The notes under the pieces were generated by a model. It made no database searches and had not been told where the DNA came from. It was given only the letters and a program-made list of their open reading frames with translations. Below are positions 8,652-18,229 of a stretch of DNA of 64,000 bases, in pieces. Where the stretch lies: contig JAHPZI010000028.1 in the NCBI GenBank assembly GCA_019058295.1, positions 62,001 to 126,000 of the forward strand. The letters are read 5' to 3'. The position numbers were made by a program, and so were the translations under genes. How positions within the stretch are numbered: the first letter of the stretch is position 1; every line of letters starts with the position of its first letter. This stretch comes from Promethearchaeota archaeon. GTDB taxonomy: Archaea; Asgardarchaeota; Lokiarchaeia; Sigyniarchaeales; SOKP01.

Positions 8652-10667
8652 TTGAAGTTTTTTAAGCTTTTTACTCCTTTAAAGATAAAAGATATGACCA
8701 TATCTAACAGGGTCGTAATGCCAGCGATGCACTTGAACCTTGCAAACGATGGCTTCATGACAAAGAAACTAATAGACTTCTACATTGAGCGGGCAAAAGG
8801 AGGGGCAGGACTCCTTATAATAGGAGGATGTTATGTGTCCATCTATGGAAAAGGGCTACCAAGTATGATTTCTATTGAAAGTGATGATTATATTCCAAAA
8901 ATGATAGAATTTACTGATGCTGTTCATAAGGCTCGAGAAGATGTTAAAATTTGTGCCCAGTTATACCATGGAGGGAGATATACTTTTTCCCAAATCATAG
9001 GTAGAACACCAATATCTTCTTCAGCAACTTATAGTATTTTCAGCAAGACAACACCCCGAGAAATGACTCTTGAGGATATCAAAAATGAGCAGCAAGCGTT
9101 TGCTGATGCTGCATTAAGAGCGCAGAAAGCAGGCTTTGATTGTACTGAGATTTGCGGGTCTGCTGGATATTTAATGGATCAATTTCTATCTCCATTTGTT
9201 AATAAAAGGACAGATGAATATGGTGGAGATTTTGAAAATCGATTGAGATTTCCGGTTGAAACTATTAAAAAGATAAGAGATGCGGTAGGGAATAATTTTC
9301 CTGTAGGAATGAGGATGGCGGGTGATGATTTTGTTCCTGGAAGTCTAACTTACAAAGATAAACCTCCTATTGCTAAGGCATACGAGAACGCTGGGATAGA
9401 TTTTTTAAATATTACAGGGGGATGGCATGAGACAAAGGTTCCACAGCTTACTATGGATGTACCTGAGGGATGTTATACTTATTTAGCAGAAAATATTAAA
9501 AAAAACGTTTCTATTCCGGTTTTTGCCACTAATAGAATAAATAATCCCGTATTGGCTGAACAAGTGCTAATGGCTGACAAAGCTGACGCAATTTGTATAG
9601 GTAGAGGCTTAATTGCTGACCCTTTCTTACCAATGAAAGCAAAAAAGGGAGAGATTCGCGATATAATGAACTGTGTTGCCTGCAACCAAGGATGTTTCGA
9701 TAATATTTTTAGAATGATGCCCATCTCTTGTTTGAGAAATGCTAGGGCTGGAAAAGAAGCTAGAACTGAATTAAAGCCAATTAAAGAGAAGAAAAAAGTA
9801 ATGGTGATAGGTTCTGGTCCTGCAGGGTTAGAAGTTGCAAGAATTGCTCGAATAAGGGGTCATGAAGTCCACATTTTTGAAAAAGATGATAAGATAGGAG
9901 GGTTATTAAATCTTATTTGGATTCCTCCAGGAAGAAATGAATTTAAAAGAATGATTGAAAATTATGCTTATTGGATTCAAAAACATAGAATTATGACCCA
10001 TTTAGAAACAGAAGTCACACCAGAAATCGTAAAAGAGTTTAATCCTGATGCTGTAATTCTCGCAACTGGTTCCATTCCAATAAAACCTCCTATTAAAGGT
10101 ATTGATAAATCCCATGTTTTCTGGGCTAACGATGTCTTTAGTGGGGACGCTCCCATTGGTCAAAATAATGTAATAATTGGAGGTGGGGCAACCGGTATTG
10201 AATTAGCACTTTATATAGCAAAATATGGTACATTAAGTCGTGAAGCATTTGAATTTCTTACATTTTATAAAGCTTTAGAACCTGAAGATGCGCTTCCTAT
10301 GTTACATAAAGGAAAAAAGAAAGTTACTATTTTAGAGAAATTACCCAAAGTGGGATCAATACTCGGGAAAACAACAAAATGGGTTCTACTCGATAAATGC
10401 GATGGTTTAGGGGTGCGTATCATTACTAGCGCAAGTGTTACAGAAATTGGAGAAAATTATGTAAATTATAAAGACGCTAAGGGAAATGATCAAGTTATTG
10501 ACGACGTGGATATTGTTTATTACGCAGCTGGAGTAAAAACTAATGATGAATTATTTAAAGAGATTAAATCATTGGGAATTGAAGTTCAAAAGATCGGAGA
10601 TGCGAGAAAACCTGCTACAGTTTTGGAGGCAATCGATAGGGGTTATAAATTAGCGAATGGAATTTAA
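8652..10667 (+). CDS. Old yellow enzyme-type NADH:flavin / 2,4-dienoyl-CoA reductase-like oxidoreductase
   Basis: Residues 1 to about 365 are the FMN-binding TIM barrel (LFTPLKIKDMTISNRVVMPA; YLMDQFLSPFVNKRTDEYGG; GRGLIADPF). A [4Fe-4S] site follows with Cys341, Cys344, Cys348 and Cys360 (CVACNQGC...SC). From about 384 there is a FAD/NAD(P)-binding region with two Rossmann motifs (VMVIGSGPAGLEVARIA; NVIIGGGATGIELAL). This is the three-cofactor layout of FadH, trimethylamine dehydrogenase and BaiCD-type reductases. The substrate cannot be told from sequence; an enoate or unsaturated acyl-CoA is likely. The start is TTG at 8652: the conserved FxLFTPLKI segment needs it, and no ATG lies before it. 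Confidence 0.9.
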   Translation: MKFFKLFTPLKIKDMTISNRVVMPAMHLNLANDGFMTKKLIDFYIERAKGGAGLLIIGGCYVSIYGKGLPSMISIESDDYIPKMIEFTDAVHKAREDVKICAQLYHGGRYTFSQIIGRTPISSSATYSIFSKTTPREMTLEDIKNEQQAFADAALRAQKAGFDCTEICGSAGYLMDQFLSPFVNKRTDEYGGDFENRLRFPVETIKKIRDAVGNNFPVGMRMAGDDFVPGSLTYKDKPPIAKAYENAGIDFLNITGGWHETKVPQLTMDVPEGCYTYLAENIKKNVSIPVFATNRINNPVLAEQVLMADKADAICIGRGLIADPFLPMKAKKGEIRDIMNCVACNQGCFDNIFRMMPISCLRNARAGKEARTELKPIKEKKKVMVIGSGPAGLEVARIARIRGHEVHIFEKDDKIGGLLNLIWIPPGRNEFKRMIENYAYWIQKHRIMTHLETEVTPEIVKEFNPDAVILATGSIPIKPPIKGIDKSHVFWANDVFSGDAPIGQNNVIIGGGATGIELALYIAKYGTLSREAFEFLTFYKALEPEDALPMLHKGKKKVTILEKLPKVGSILGKTTKWVLLDKCDGLGVRIITSASVTEIGENYVNYKDAKGNDQVIDDVDIVYYAAGVKTNDELFKEIKSLGIEVQKIGDARKPATVLEAIDRGYKLANGI

Positions 10668-10681
10668 GATTTAGACAAAAA

Positions 10682-10691
10682 TTTTTTTTTT
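10682..10691 (+). terminator. T-run after the oxidoreductase gene
   Basis: A run of ten T residues starts 15 nt after the oxidoreductase stop codon, as expected for archaeal T-rich termination. There is no clear hairpin. It sits immediately upstream of the nucleotidyltransferase ATG at 10714. Confidence 0.4.
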
Positions 10692-10713
10692 ATTAATTTT
10701 ACATCTGCAAAAT

Positions 10714-11610
10714 ATGAACGTTTTTGATATCAAGATTCAGAACGAGATTAACACCAAATTAGAGGGTATTAACGAACAATCACGAAATTACATTAACGAG
10801 GCTATTCTGATCATTAATAAAGAAATAGGAATTGACAACATTACTTCAATTATCTTATTTGGGAGCCATATTGAAAGAAAAGATTTTTCTTCCATCTCGG
10901 ATTGCGATTTACTCATTATTTTTAATGATAATGTTTCCAATTTCTTGATTAAAAATATTGAAAAATATTTCATTGCATTAGAAAATAAACATAATTTACG
11001 AGAGGATGGTTTTAAATTTGTTAATAAATTTTTCGATAGAGCAACCGGAATGTTTGTGAGTCATTTTTTAACCAAGAAAAAGTACTGGGAAAATCTTATT
11101 TTTCATAAAATATTTCGGGTAAATAGGATATTCTCCAAATTAATCGCACCGAAAAAAATAGTATTCTGCAACATAATATCAAATAGTAGCATCCTTTATG
11201 GGAAAGATTTGAGAAAAAATGTTAAAAAGATTGAAATTTCGCCTTTTGAAATAGTAAGAAGTCTAATCATGAATTTAATTATAATTTTATTTTCAATTCC
11301 TACTTCAGTGTTGAAATCTTTTAATTCAATAAAATATCAATTAGAAGCAGTAAAATGGAGTTTAAGAGCTTCTAATTATTATGCCTTTGAAGATTCTAAA
11401 TCGCTCGAGGAAATTTCTGCTCGATTTATCCTTTTTGAAAAATCAGGACGTATTTTGAATTATATAAGACACGCTAAAGTTTTCTATCATAGATTTCTAA
11501 ACTTAAGAAAAAAACCTCATACAGATCTAGGTTTTATGCTTCGATGCCCTTTTAGAATTCTTAAAATTCACTTGAAAGGCTTACAATTTAAACAAATAGC
11601 AAAAAAGTAG
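10714..11610 (+). CDS. Nucleotidyltransferase-fold protein
   Basis: Residues about 45-72 carry the nucleotidyltransferase signature: a strand (SIILFGSH), the GS motif, then SDCDLLIIF with the DxD-type metal-binding pair. The rest (about 100-298) is helical and basic and may be a substrate-binding domain. Length and pattern fit the stand-alone DNA polymerase beta superfamily NTases, such as aminoglycoside nucleotidyltransferase-like or MNT-type proteins. No HEPN partner is adjacent, so a toxin-antitoxin role is not supported. The nucleotide acceptor is unknown. Confidence 0.7.
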   Translation: MNVFDIKIQNEINTKLEGINEQSRNYINEAILIINKEIGIDNITSIILFGSHIERKDFSSISDCDLLIIFNDNVSNFLIKNIEKYFIALENKHNLREDGFKFVNKFFDRATGMFVSHFLTKKKYWENLIFHKIFRVNRIFSKLIAPKKIVFCNIISNSSILYGKDLRKNVKKIEISPFEIVRSLIMNLIIILFSIPTSVLKSFNSIKYQLEAVKWSLRASNYYAFEDSKSLEEISARFILFEKSGRILNYIRHAKVFYHRFLNLRKKPHTDLGFMLRCPFRILKIHLKGLQFKQIAKK

Positions 11611-11718
11611 ATTTAATCTTAGCAAAAATTGATTTCATTGAAGATTTACTTAAAATTTTTATATTTTTAAGGTTATAATTTTAATGTAGAAATAATTAAA
11701 AAAAGGTCTAAAAAAAAT

Positions 11719-12261
11719 ATGGATATCGATATTAAAGAATTGTTCTTAGATATACTTACAATCGTTAAATTTGAACTTAAGTTCTACAAGGATAAGGAAT
11801 CTCCGATGTTTGAAAGAATTGTAAAGACTCGCGTATTCCAACAGAGATTACAAAAGCTAAAAGATTTTATAATGTCTTATTTTGAAATTATGTATAAAGA
11901 TCAAGAAAGCCCTATAAACAAAGCGGCATTACGAACACAATTAGACAATATTGCTCGGATTACGAATTATTACGACGATCTCTCAGAGTTTTATAAAGAT
12001 CATACAAAAACTTTGCTTTCCAGGGAAAAGATTCTTGGATTAATTGAATATTCGCATATTGAGGTTTTATTTCTTATTTTTACCAATATTTTGGACTGGG
12101 AACATTATAAAAGTAGTTTATTGTTCCCTACTGATAAAGCCAAGGAAAAAATATTGAAAGAATTCCTAGGAAGGCTTGCTAGCAGCGATATAAAGGATGT
12201 CGAAGACCTCATAGATCTTGAACAAGAAATTGATACATTTGTTCAAGCTATTGAAGTTTAA
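11719..12261 (+). CDS. Hypothetical helical protein, 180 aa
   Basis: I do not recognise this protein. It is soluble, rich in Asp, Glu, Lys and Ile, and predicted almost wholly helical, with no Cys pairs or catalytic motif that I can see. It is separated by about 110 nt from the nucleotidyltransferase and by about 155 nt from the next small gene, all on the same strand. The ATG follows an A-rich leader. Normal codon usage and length support a real gene. Confidence 0.6.
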   Translation: MDIDIKELFLDILTIVKFELKFYKDKESPMFERIVKTRVFQQRLQKLKDFIMSYFEIMYKDQESPINKAALRTQLDNIARITNYYDDLSEFYKDHTKTLLSREKILGLIEYSHIEVLFLIFTNILDWEHYKSSLLFPTDKAKEKILKEFLGRLASSDIKDVEDLIDLEQEIDTFVQAIEV

Positions 12262-12417
12262 TATCGTGTAATGAATCATTAGATTTTCAGTCGCAAGTGA
12301 TATTTTTTATTGAAGAATTCAAGAAATTTCAATAAAAATATAAATGGGTATTATGTTGTAACTTAATGGTATTGAATATCATTTCGAATTATAAAAGATA
12401 TATTAAAGTTTTCTAAA

Positions 12418-12723
12418 ATGGATTGCATCGATAAAATTCTTGAATTTTATACTACTAGGGAAGTTAATAAATATCGTGAAAAAAAGATCCGTCTAGGTAA
12501 AATATTAATCGAATTAATGAATCAGCTTGATGATCCAGGAAACTTGATTAGAGTCCAAAATTGTTTAATTTTATTAATAAATTTATTTTTTGATATTGAA
12601 TCCCCAGATTATTTGCATAATCAAGGAAAATCAATAAATGAGCTCTCTGAAGACGAGTTAGAAAAAGTATATGATTTACTTCGCTCAGAGCTAAATAATC
12701 TAAATAATGGTAATAATAATTAA
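12418..12723 (+). CDS. Hypothetical small helical protein, 101 aa
   Basis: A short, acidic, helical protein with no recognised family. It ends 7 nt before the stop codon of the convergent MFS gene on the minus strand. The composition is like that of its neighbours and the C-terminus is Asn-rich (NNLNNGNNN). It may be functionally linked with the 180-residue protein upstream, but only adjacency supports this. Confidence 0.55.
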   Translation: MDCIDKILEFYTTREVNKYREKKIRLGKILIELMNQLDDPGNLIRVQNCLILLINLFFDIESPDYLHNQGKSINELSEDELEKVYDLLRSELNNLNNGNNN

Positions 12724-12730
12724 GACTTTT

Positions 12731-14992
12731 TTAAAAAACTTTCAAATCCTCTAGAAAACTCTTGAATGATTCATCATATTCGTTAAAATATTGCTCTATT
12801 TTCTGTAAAATTTCCGTAATCGCCTTTTTTAATTTTTTATCCAAAGCCAATGTGTCTACAATAACGCTAGATATCGCAATCTGATATTCCGACGTTAATT
12901 CTGTAATTTTTGCGAAATCTTCTTGATGAATACCTATTTTATCTAATTGTATAAATACAGATTCAATCTCATCTTTCAATTTAACTGTAGCTGTCAAAGA
13001 TTTAGTGCAATTGTCATACAATTCTTGTTCTTTCTCGGATATAATCGATTCTTCTTCAGAAAGCTTATCTTTATCATATCTCTCATCCATTCTTTCCCTT
13101 AGAAGATGTTTAGTTCTGTGGTAAATACTTATCGCTTCATTAATCTTTACCAAACATTTAATTAAATCATAATTACGTAGTAATCTTGCCTCAACTATCT
13201 TTAAATATGCAACTTCATAAAAAGTTTGAAGTTCTCCAAAAGTACTCTTCTCCGATTCAAGAATTTTTAATTTTACCTCTCTTAATTGTTCATGTAGGAG
13301 ATCTTTCTCTTTAACACTTAGATCTTTATTTTTAAGCGTATTATAGATTGTATTTGTCTTTTCTTTAATCAATATAGCATTACGCTTCAAAATTCCTGCC
13401 TTTTTTTCAATATTTGTAATGCTTCTTGATTCTCCTTCTCGTTCAACCCATACAAATATTCTTATTGCATCATCTAATAATTTATTGAATTTTTCTGTAT
13501 CTGATTCAAGATAATATTTTGAATCTTGAATTTTTTGGATTGCTCTATCCATTTGAATTTCTAATTCGAAAATGTAATCAATTAAAGTTACTTGTTTTCT
13601 TTCTGTTAATATTCTCGATTTCACAAACATATCATCCTCTACGTTTTTACTTACAATGTACCATAAAATAGCAGCAGGTATCCAAAATACTATTGCGAAT
13701 ACCATCATATTATATATGCTTCCAAGCCATATAATTAACATAAATGAGATCAATAAAGTAATTCCTTTACCTATTTGTTCTGAAAGATTAAAAAATGAAG
13801 CAGCAGTACCCTTGTGTTCGGGCATATTGACATCAATCAAAATTGCATTCCTATTTGCAACTGAACCAGCCGCTATTGTGGTTCCAATTAATCCGAATAT
13901 AAAATATAGAATATAACTTGGATAAACTCTGAATATTGCACCAACAGTTAAAATTATATAAGTCCACGTCTCTCCCGCTGGAATATCGTTAGGATAATTA
14001 ATATTTAATTTATCCACATTAATAGGCTGGATGAAAAACATAGTCAAAAGATATAAAGGGATTGTTATTATAATACAAAATGTTGCTAATCTAGCTCTAT
14101 TTTTTTTATTTCTTTTAAATAAAGCATCTCCTATACGAGTGAGTATAATATTTCCTAAAATATACCCAATACCAACCATTCCTGCAAAAATAGACGCTGT
14201 TTGAAGCCGAATTTCATCTGGCAATTCTGCAAAAAAGTGAAGTGAAAACATAGAAGTCAGGAAATATACTAAAATTGTTCCAGGTATGATTGCGAAAAAG
14301 CCTTGAATTGTTAAGTATCTGTTAGTTTTTTTCTTAATAATTTGAGCTAAATCTGAAGTTGAGATTCTATAACTATATTCTAAACTTAATTCTGCCAAAT
14401 CTAATAATTCGTCTTCACTCGCACCTCTTTGAGGTATTTTGATAAAAAAAAGGATAATAATAATAAAAATACTAATTATTGCTAATAGAAGAAAAGGAAA
14501 TCTCCAACTTGTAACGGGTCCTAAAAAAGAAGATAATGCCTGCCCAACTCCATTAGATATTGAACCTAAAATAGCAACCATTCCAAACCATCCTGATCGT
14601 TCTTCAGGAGGTATTGCATCCGAAATAATAGAATATCCTACTGGCAACACACAACCAAGTCCAGCTCCACTTATCATCCTTGAAAAAAGAAGAATTTGAA
14701 AAGAGGTGCTAAATGAAGTTAATAACATCCCTATAGTCCAAGAAAAAGCACCTCCCATTATAACTTTGCCTCTATCAATGCGATCCGTATAATAACCCCA
14801 GATTAATGCAAAAAAAGCGCTAAATAAAATAAAAAAGGCATCGGGAATCGCAATTAGTGCTTCCGGAATATTAAATTCCTTTTCAATAGCAGCATAGCTA
14901 GGAATTAACATATTAGCACATGCTATGGAGACAAAAAGAAGTAGGACTACCAATATTATTGGGACTAAATCTTTTTTCGCTATTTTAGTCAA
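12731..14992 (-). CDS. MFS transporter with long C-terminal coiled-coil cytosolic domain
   Basis: Residues 1 to about 460 are a 12-helix major facilitator: the loop between helices 2 and 3 reads WGYYTDRIDRGKV, the usual MFS motif A, and later helices carry GxGxxLPVGYS-type motifs. The helix 6-7 loop is extended (about residues 185-220). From about 470 to 753 there is no membrane segment but a long charged helical, coiled-coil-like region (IEKKAGILKRNAILIKEKTN). Such a tail of about 280 residues is not normal for MFS carriers and suggests a regulatory or scaffold partner in the cytosol. The start is TTG at 14992. The substrate is not predictable. Confidence 0.8.
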   Translation of the reverse strand: MTKIAKKDLVPIILVVLLLFVSIACANMLIPSYAAIEKEFNIPEALIAIPDAFFILFSAFFALIWGYYTDRIDRGKVIMGGAFSWTIGMLLTSFSTSFQILLFSRMISGAGLGCVLPVGYSIISDAIPPEERSGWFGMVAILGSISNGVGQALSSFLGPVTSWRFPFLLLAIISIFIIIILFFIKIPQRGASEDELLDLAELSLEYSYRISTSDLAQIIKKKTNRYLTIQGFFAIIPGTILVYFLTSMFSLHFFAELPDEIRLQTASIFAGMVGIGYILGNIILTRIGDALFKRNKKNRARLATFCIIITIPLYLLTMFFIQPINVDKLNINYPNDIPAGETWTYIILTVGAIFRVYPSYILYFIFGLIGTTIAAGSVANRNAILIDVNMPEHKGTAASFFNLSEQIGKGITLLISFMLIIWLGSIYNMMVFAIVFWIPAAILWYIVSKNVEDDMFVKSRILTERKQVTLIDYIFELEIQMDRAIQKIQDSKYYLESDTEKFNKLLDDAIRIFVWVEREGESRSITNIEKKAGILKRNAILIKEKTNTIYNTLKNKDLSVKEKDLLHEQLREVKLKILESEKSTFGELQTFYEVAYLKIVEARLLRNYDLIKCLVKINEAISIYHRTKHLLRERMDERYDKDKLSEEESIISEKEQELYDNCTKSLTATVKLKDEIESVFIQLDKIGIHQEDFAKITELTSEYQIAISSVIVDTLALDKKLKKAITEILQKIEQYFNEYDESFKSFLEDLKVF

Positions 14993-15099
14993 TGGGATTA
15001 AATTTCTTCTTTAATTTGAAAGATTATAATTAAATAAGATTCGTCAGTTAAAAAAATTTTCACACTATATACATTAAGGAAAAAATATAAAATATTATC

Positions 15100-15240
15100 T
15101 TGAAAAAAGTGGAGTACGAGTTCCATGCTGCTAATACACATATTACACCATTTTCAGTCGCATTTGAGAGAGTTTCAAGCTTAGATCTTGATTTAAACTC
15201 TTATTTTATTATAACAATTATTTATATGTTATTTGCATAG
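15100..15240 (+). CDS. Possible 46-residue ORF or gene remnant
   Basis: A short frame starts at TTG 15100 (or GTG 15109) and reads KKVEYEFHAANTHITPFSVA before a hydrophobic end (YFIITIIYMLFA). It lies alone in the gap between the MFS gene and tRNA-Ala. The first half has a protein-like composition, while the end looks like translated AT-rich spacer. It could be the degraded start of a lost gene. No family is recognised and no Shine-Dalgarno is present. Confidence 0.2.
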   Translation: MKKVEYEFHAANTHITPFSVAFERVSSLDLDLNSYFIITIIYMLFA

Positions 15241-15309
15241 AAAAAACAAAATTTTTCTTTTACTAATAATTAATATGATACAATACTATCTCTACATATT
15301 TTTTAAAAA

Positions 15310-15411
15310 GGGGACGTGGATTAGTGGAAGATCGTTACCTTGGCATGGTAAAGGCCGCGGGTTCAATTCGCTGGTGAAATTCTCAACAGTATGATACTCC
15401 CGCCGTCTCCA
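15310..15411 (+). tRNA. tRNA-Ala(GGC) with a 30-nt intron in the T loop
   Basis: The acceptor stem pairs GGGGACG (15310-15316) with CGTCTCC (15404-15410) and contains the G3:U70 pair that is the alanine identity element; the discriminator is A (15411). The D stem is GATT/GATC. The anticodon stem is TTACC/GGTAA around loop TTGGCAT, giving anticodon GGC. The T stem is GCGGG (15357-15361) with CCCGC (15399-15403). The T loop TTCAATT is interrupted by about 30 nt (15368/15369 to 15397/15398), near position 59/60. The intron folds as CTGGTGA / TCAACAG around loop AATTC. CCA is not encoded. Splicing by the archaeal endonuclease is expected. Confidence 0.85.
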
Positions 15412-15433
15412 CTATTTATTTTATTAATTAGGT

Positions 15434-16135
15434 TTAAAGAATTAAGACACTACCATCTTTTTGTCCAATATATGCTTTTGAAGTCAATCCTATGAATAAA
15501 CCAGTATCTACAACACCGGGAATTGTTAATAATTTCTCGTTTAGCAATACTGGATTTTCAATTATTCCGAAGTCTGTATCGATAATAAAATTACCATTAT
15601 CAGATACTAAAGGGCCCATTTTAGATTGAGCCATTCGAAGTTTTGGCTTTCCGCCTAATTTTTCTAATTTTTGCCTAACAGGGACATATGCCATCGGTAT
15701 AACTTCTATAGGTACTCCTTTTTTCCAATTTTGCCCTAATTTTTCTGAATTTTTTCTAAAATCAGCTATAATTATTATTTTTTTAGAATTTGAAGCAATG
15801 ATCTTTTCTTGGACATGACAACCGCCACCTCCTTTAATAAGATTAAGATCTTTATCAACTTCATCAGCTCCATCAATATCTAAATCTATTTCAGGGTGTT
15901 GATCTAAAGATGTTAAATTAAGTTCATTTTCTAATATCAATTGATATGCTTGAAACGATGAAGGAATGCATTTTAAGTTCAAATCATTTTTTTTATTTAA
16001 TTCAGCTATTTTTTTTACAGCATAAACTACAGTAGAACCGCTGCCAATACCTAAAATCATATTTTTTTTAACATTATCTTCTACTGCTTTTTCTGCTGCT
16101 TTTTTTTTCCCTAATTCAATTAAATCTTCTGTCAT
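15434..16135 (-). CDS. rpiA: Ribose-5-phosphate isomerase A
   Basis: RpiA interconverts ribose 5-phosphate and ribulose 5-phosphate. The N-terminal substrate loop ILGIGSGSTVVYAV, the DIDGADEVD motif carrying the catalytic acids, and GGGGCHVQEKIIA are all present. The length of 233 residues is normal. It is the second gene after purE (17 nt apart), so the pair supplies purine nucleotide synthesis, RpiA feeding ribose 5-phosphate for PRPP. It converges on tRNA-Ala, 22 nt away. Confidence 0.95.
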   Translation of the reverse strand: MTEDLIELGKKKAAEKAVEDNVKKNMILGIGSGSTVVYAVKKIAELNKKNDLNLKCIPSSFQAYQLILENELNLTSLDQHPEIDLDIDGADEVDKDLNLIKGGGGCHVQEKIIASNSKKIIIIADFRKNSEKLGQNWKKGVPIEVIPMAYVPVRQKLEKLGGKPKLRMAQSKMGPLVSDNGNFIIDTDFGIIENPVLLNEKLLTIPGVVDTGLFIGLTSKAYIGQKDGSVLIL

Positions 16136-16152
16136 AATTATCTAAAATTTCA

Positions 16153-16566
16153 TTATTTTTTTAATAAATTAAGAATCCTTATTGCGAGATATGCTGCATT
16201 GTCACCTCTATCAATCCCCACACATCCTACAGGTACTTTGGGGGGCATTTGAACAATTGATAATAAAGCGTCTAAACCACCTAATTTCGCATTTACGGGT
16301 ACTCCAATAACAGGTTTGTCTGTCTTAGAGGCAATTACACCTGGTAATGCTGCGGACAATCCAGCTACGGCAATATATATTAACGATTCGCTTTTTTCTA
16401 TGTAATCCTTTAATTTATCGGGATCCCGATGCGCTGAAATAATTTGTAAATCATATGAGATATTATTTTCTTTCAAAACTTTTTCTGCCTTTTCATAGAC
16501 TTCTTTATCTGAGACACTACCCGCAATTATTGAGATTAACGTCTTTTTACTATTACTACTTGGCAT
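16153..16566 (-). CDS. purE: PurE, 5-(carboxyamino)imidazole ribonucleotide mutase-type
   Basis: The phosphate-binding loop [13 protein letters not shown], the SAHRDPDKL motif with the catalytic-type His, and [15 protein letters not shown] are PurE signatures. The [14 protein letters not shown] segment also fits. The position equivalent to the AAHLPG motif of many class I enzymes reads SAALPG, so the second His is absent; this points to a difference between the N5-CAIR mutase and AIR carboxylase classes that should be settled phylogenetically. No purK is in the window. The length of 137 residues is the short archaeal form. It is the first gene of the purE-rpiA pair. Confidence 0.88.
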   Translation of the reverse strand: MPSSNSKKTLISIIAGSVSDKEVYEKAEKVLKENNISYDLQIISAHRDPDKLKDYIEKSESLIYIAVAGLSAALPGVIASKTDKPVIGVPVNAKLGGLDALLSIVQMPPKVPVGCVGIDRGDNAAYLAIRILNLLKK

Positions 16567-16763
16567 AATTAAACAAAAACTTAGATAAATAAAAATAATT
16601 CTAATCGTATTTTAATAAATTAAAAAAAAATTTCCAATATCAATTATAAAATTATTCATTTAAGTTATCACTTTATCAAAAACTTTAATTTTAATTTTAA
16701 ATATCCTAATTTAATTCTAAACATATAAAATTCATAAAAAAAATATAAAAAGTGATAGCAAAA

Positions 16764-18104
16764 ATGGTAGAATTAAATGAAGTGTGGCTTGTTGATTACG
16801 CTCGAACAGCATTTTCACGTTCTCGACCTAGGGCACCCGAAAGAGATGTTTTCGGTGAAATAAGAGGAGATACGCTTCTTTCGTTATTATTAAAAGATAT
16901 GATGAATAATAGATTAGCAGATAAAGGTATTGGATCTAAAGACATCGATACATTTACAGTTGGGGCTGCTTTTAGCGTAGGAGAACACTGGACTTATGGA
17001 GGGAAATTTCCTACTTGGTTTGCGGGAATTGACGTAAGAACCTCTTGTCAATCGATGGATAAACAATGCGGGTCAGCAGCAGCAGGTTTTAATTTAGCAT
17101 TTTTAGAAATTGCGACAGGTTATAGCAAAATCGCAATTTCTAGTGGAATGGAACACCTTACGCGAGTACCAATGGGAATTCAAAACAAATGGATAATGCC
17201 AAACCTTTCAGCTGCAAGTAAAACTTCACCATTATATGATGCTAAATATGCACGAAAAGGTGAATATGACTTACTTATCGCAACGGATATGTTGTCAACA
17301 GCACAAAAACTCTTCGAGGAAGAGATTCCGACGTTTACAAAAGAAGATATGGATAAGTTAGGTGTAAGAGCACACAATTTAACCGTAAAATCGCAGGAGG
17401 AAGGTTGGTTCACCTCTGGTGTCAATGGAGGCGAGATTATTCCAATTGAAGGGCACGTTGAAGGGAATCCTGATGAACCATTAATGGTTGATAAGGATAT
17501 GGCAGCTAGAAAATCAACACTTGAAAGTGTTGCAGGTTTAAGACCTGTTTCTAAACCTCATTTCATTAAAAAAACAGCTAAAGGACAAGATCTTGGTCGT
17601 CAAGGATATCAAGATTTTGTTGGTAGTAAAGATGGTGTAATAACTGCGGGTAATGCTTCACCTCTTAATGCTGGTGCTACAGCATGTGTTTTAATGGATG
17701 CTGAAGAAGCTAAAAAGAGAGGTATTAATCCATTGGCAAAAGTCGTTTCTATTGGATTTGCGGGAGTAGATCCTACTGTAATGGGTCGTGGTCCTGTTCC
17801 TGCTAGTAAAATGGCATTACAACATGCTGGATTAACTGCTGATGATATTGATTTCTGGGAAATTAATGAAGCGTTTTGTATAGTTGCTTTAAACTGTATG
17901 GATAAGCTTAACATTCCTGAAGAAAAGGTTAATGTGAAAGGGGGTTCCACCGCAATAGGGCATCCTTTAGGTGCTACAATGTGCCGTTTAATCGGAACTG
18001 TTGCACGAATTATTAAAGATAAGAAAGCTAAATATGGTTTAGCTAATGCATGCGTTGGTGGAGGGCAGGGCGTAGCTGTAATAGTAGAAAATATCGATGC
18101 GTAA
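16764..18104 (+). CDS. Thiolase family protein (acetyl-CoA acetyltransferase-like)
   Basis: The nucleophilic Cys lies at about residue 102 in MDKQCGSAAAG. The catalytic His is in GHPLGATMCRLIG and the second Cys in NACVGGGQGVAV; NEAF is also present. This is the full catalytic set of thiolases that condense or cleave acyl-CoA. Neither a DUF35-type OB-fold partner nor HMG-CoA synthase lies beside it, unlike the usual archaeal mevalonate cluster, so a role in beta-oxidation or acetoacetyl-CoA cleavage is as likely. A GTG at 16752 lies in frame four codons upstream; I prefer ATG 16764 because VELNEVWLVDYARTAF follows directly. It may lie in one region with dodecin. Confidence 0.9.
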   Translation: MVELNEVWLVDYARTAFSRSRPRAPERDVFGEIRGDTLLSLLLKDMMNNRLADKGIGSKDIDTFTVGAAFSVGEHWTYGGKFPTWFAGIDVRTSCQSMDKQCGSAAAGFNLAFLEIATGYSKIAISSGMEHLTRVPMGIQNKWIMPNLSAASKTSPLYDAKYARKGEYDLLIATDMLSTAQKLFEEEIPTFTKEDMDKLGVRAHNLTVKSQEEGWFTSGVNGGEIIPIEGHVEGNPDEPLMVDKDMAARKSTLESVAGLRPVSKPHFIKKTAKGQDLGRQGYQDFVGSKDGVITAGNASPLNAGATACVLMDAEEAKKRGINPLAKVVSIGFAGVDPTVMGRGPVPASKMALQHAGLTADDIDFWEINEAFCIVALNCMDKLNIPEEKVNVKGGSTAIGHPLGATMCRLIGTVARIIKDKKAKYGLANACVGGGQGVAVIVENIDA

Positions 18105-18229
18105 AATCATATTATTATTTTAGACTAACTTAATTGCTCTTCAAAATTTCTTTTTTTTTAAATTTCTTTTATTCAAATTTAAAATTTTTCTCATCATCAA
18201 TTCTATTAATATTTCCAAATTGCAAAATA

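Noticed and set aside
10714..11610. HEPN-MNT type toxin-antitoxin system
   Set aside because: Only the nucleotidyltransferase fold is present; the following proteins show no HEPN RxxxxH motif.
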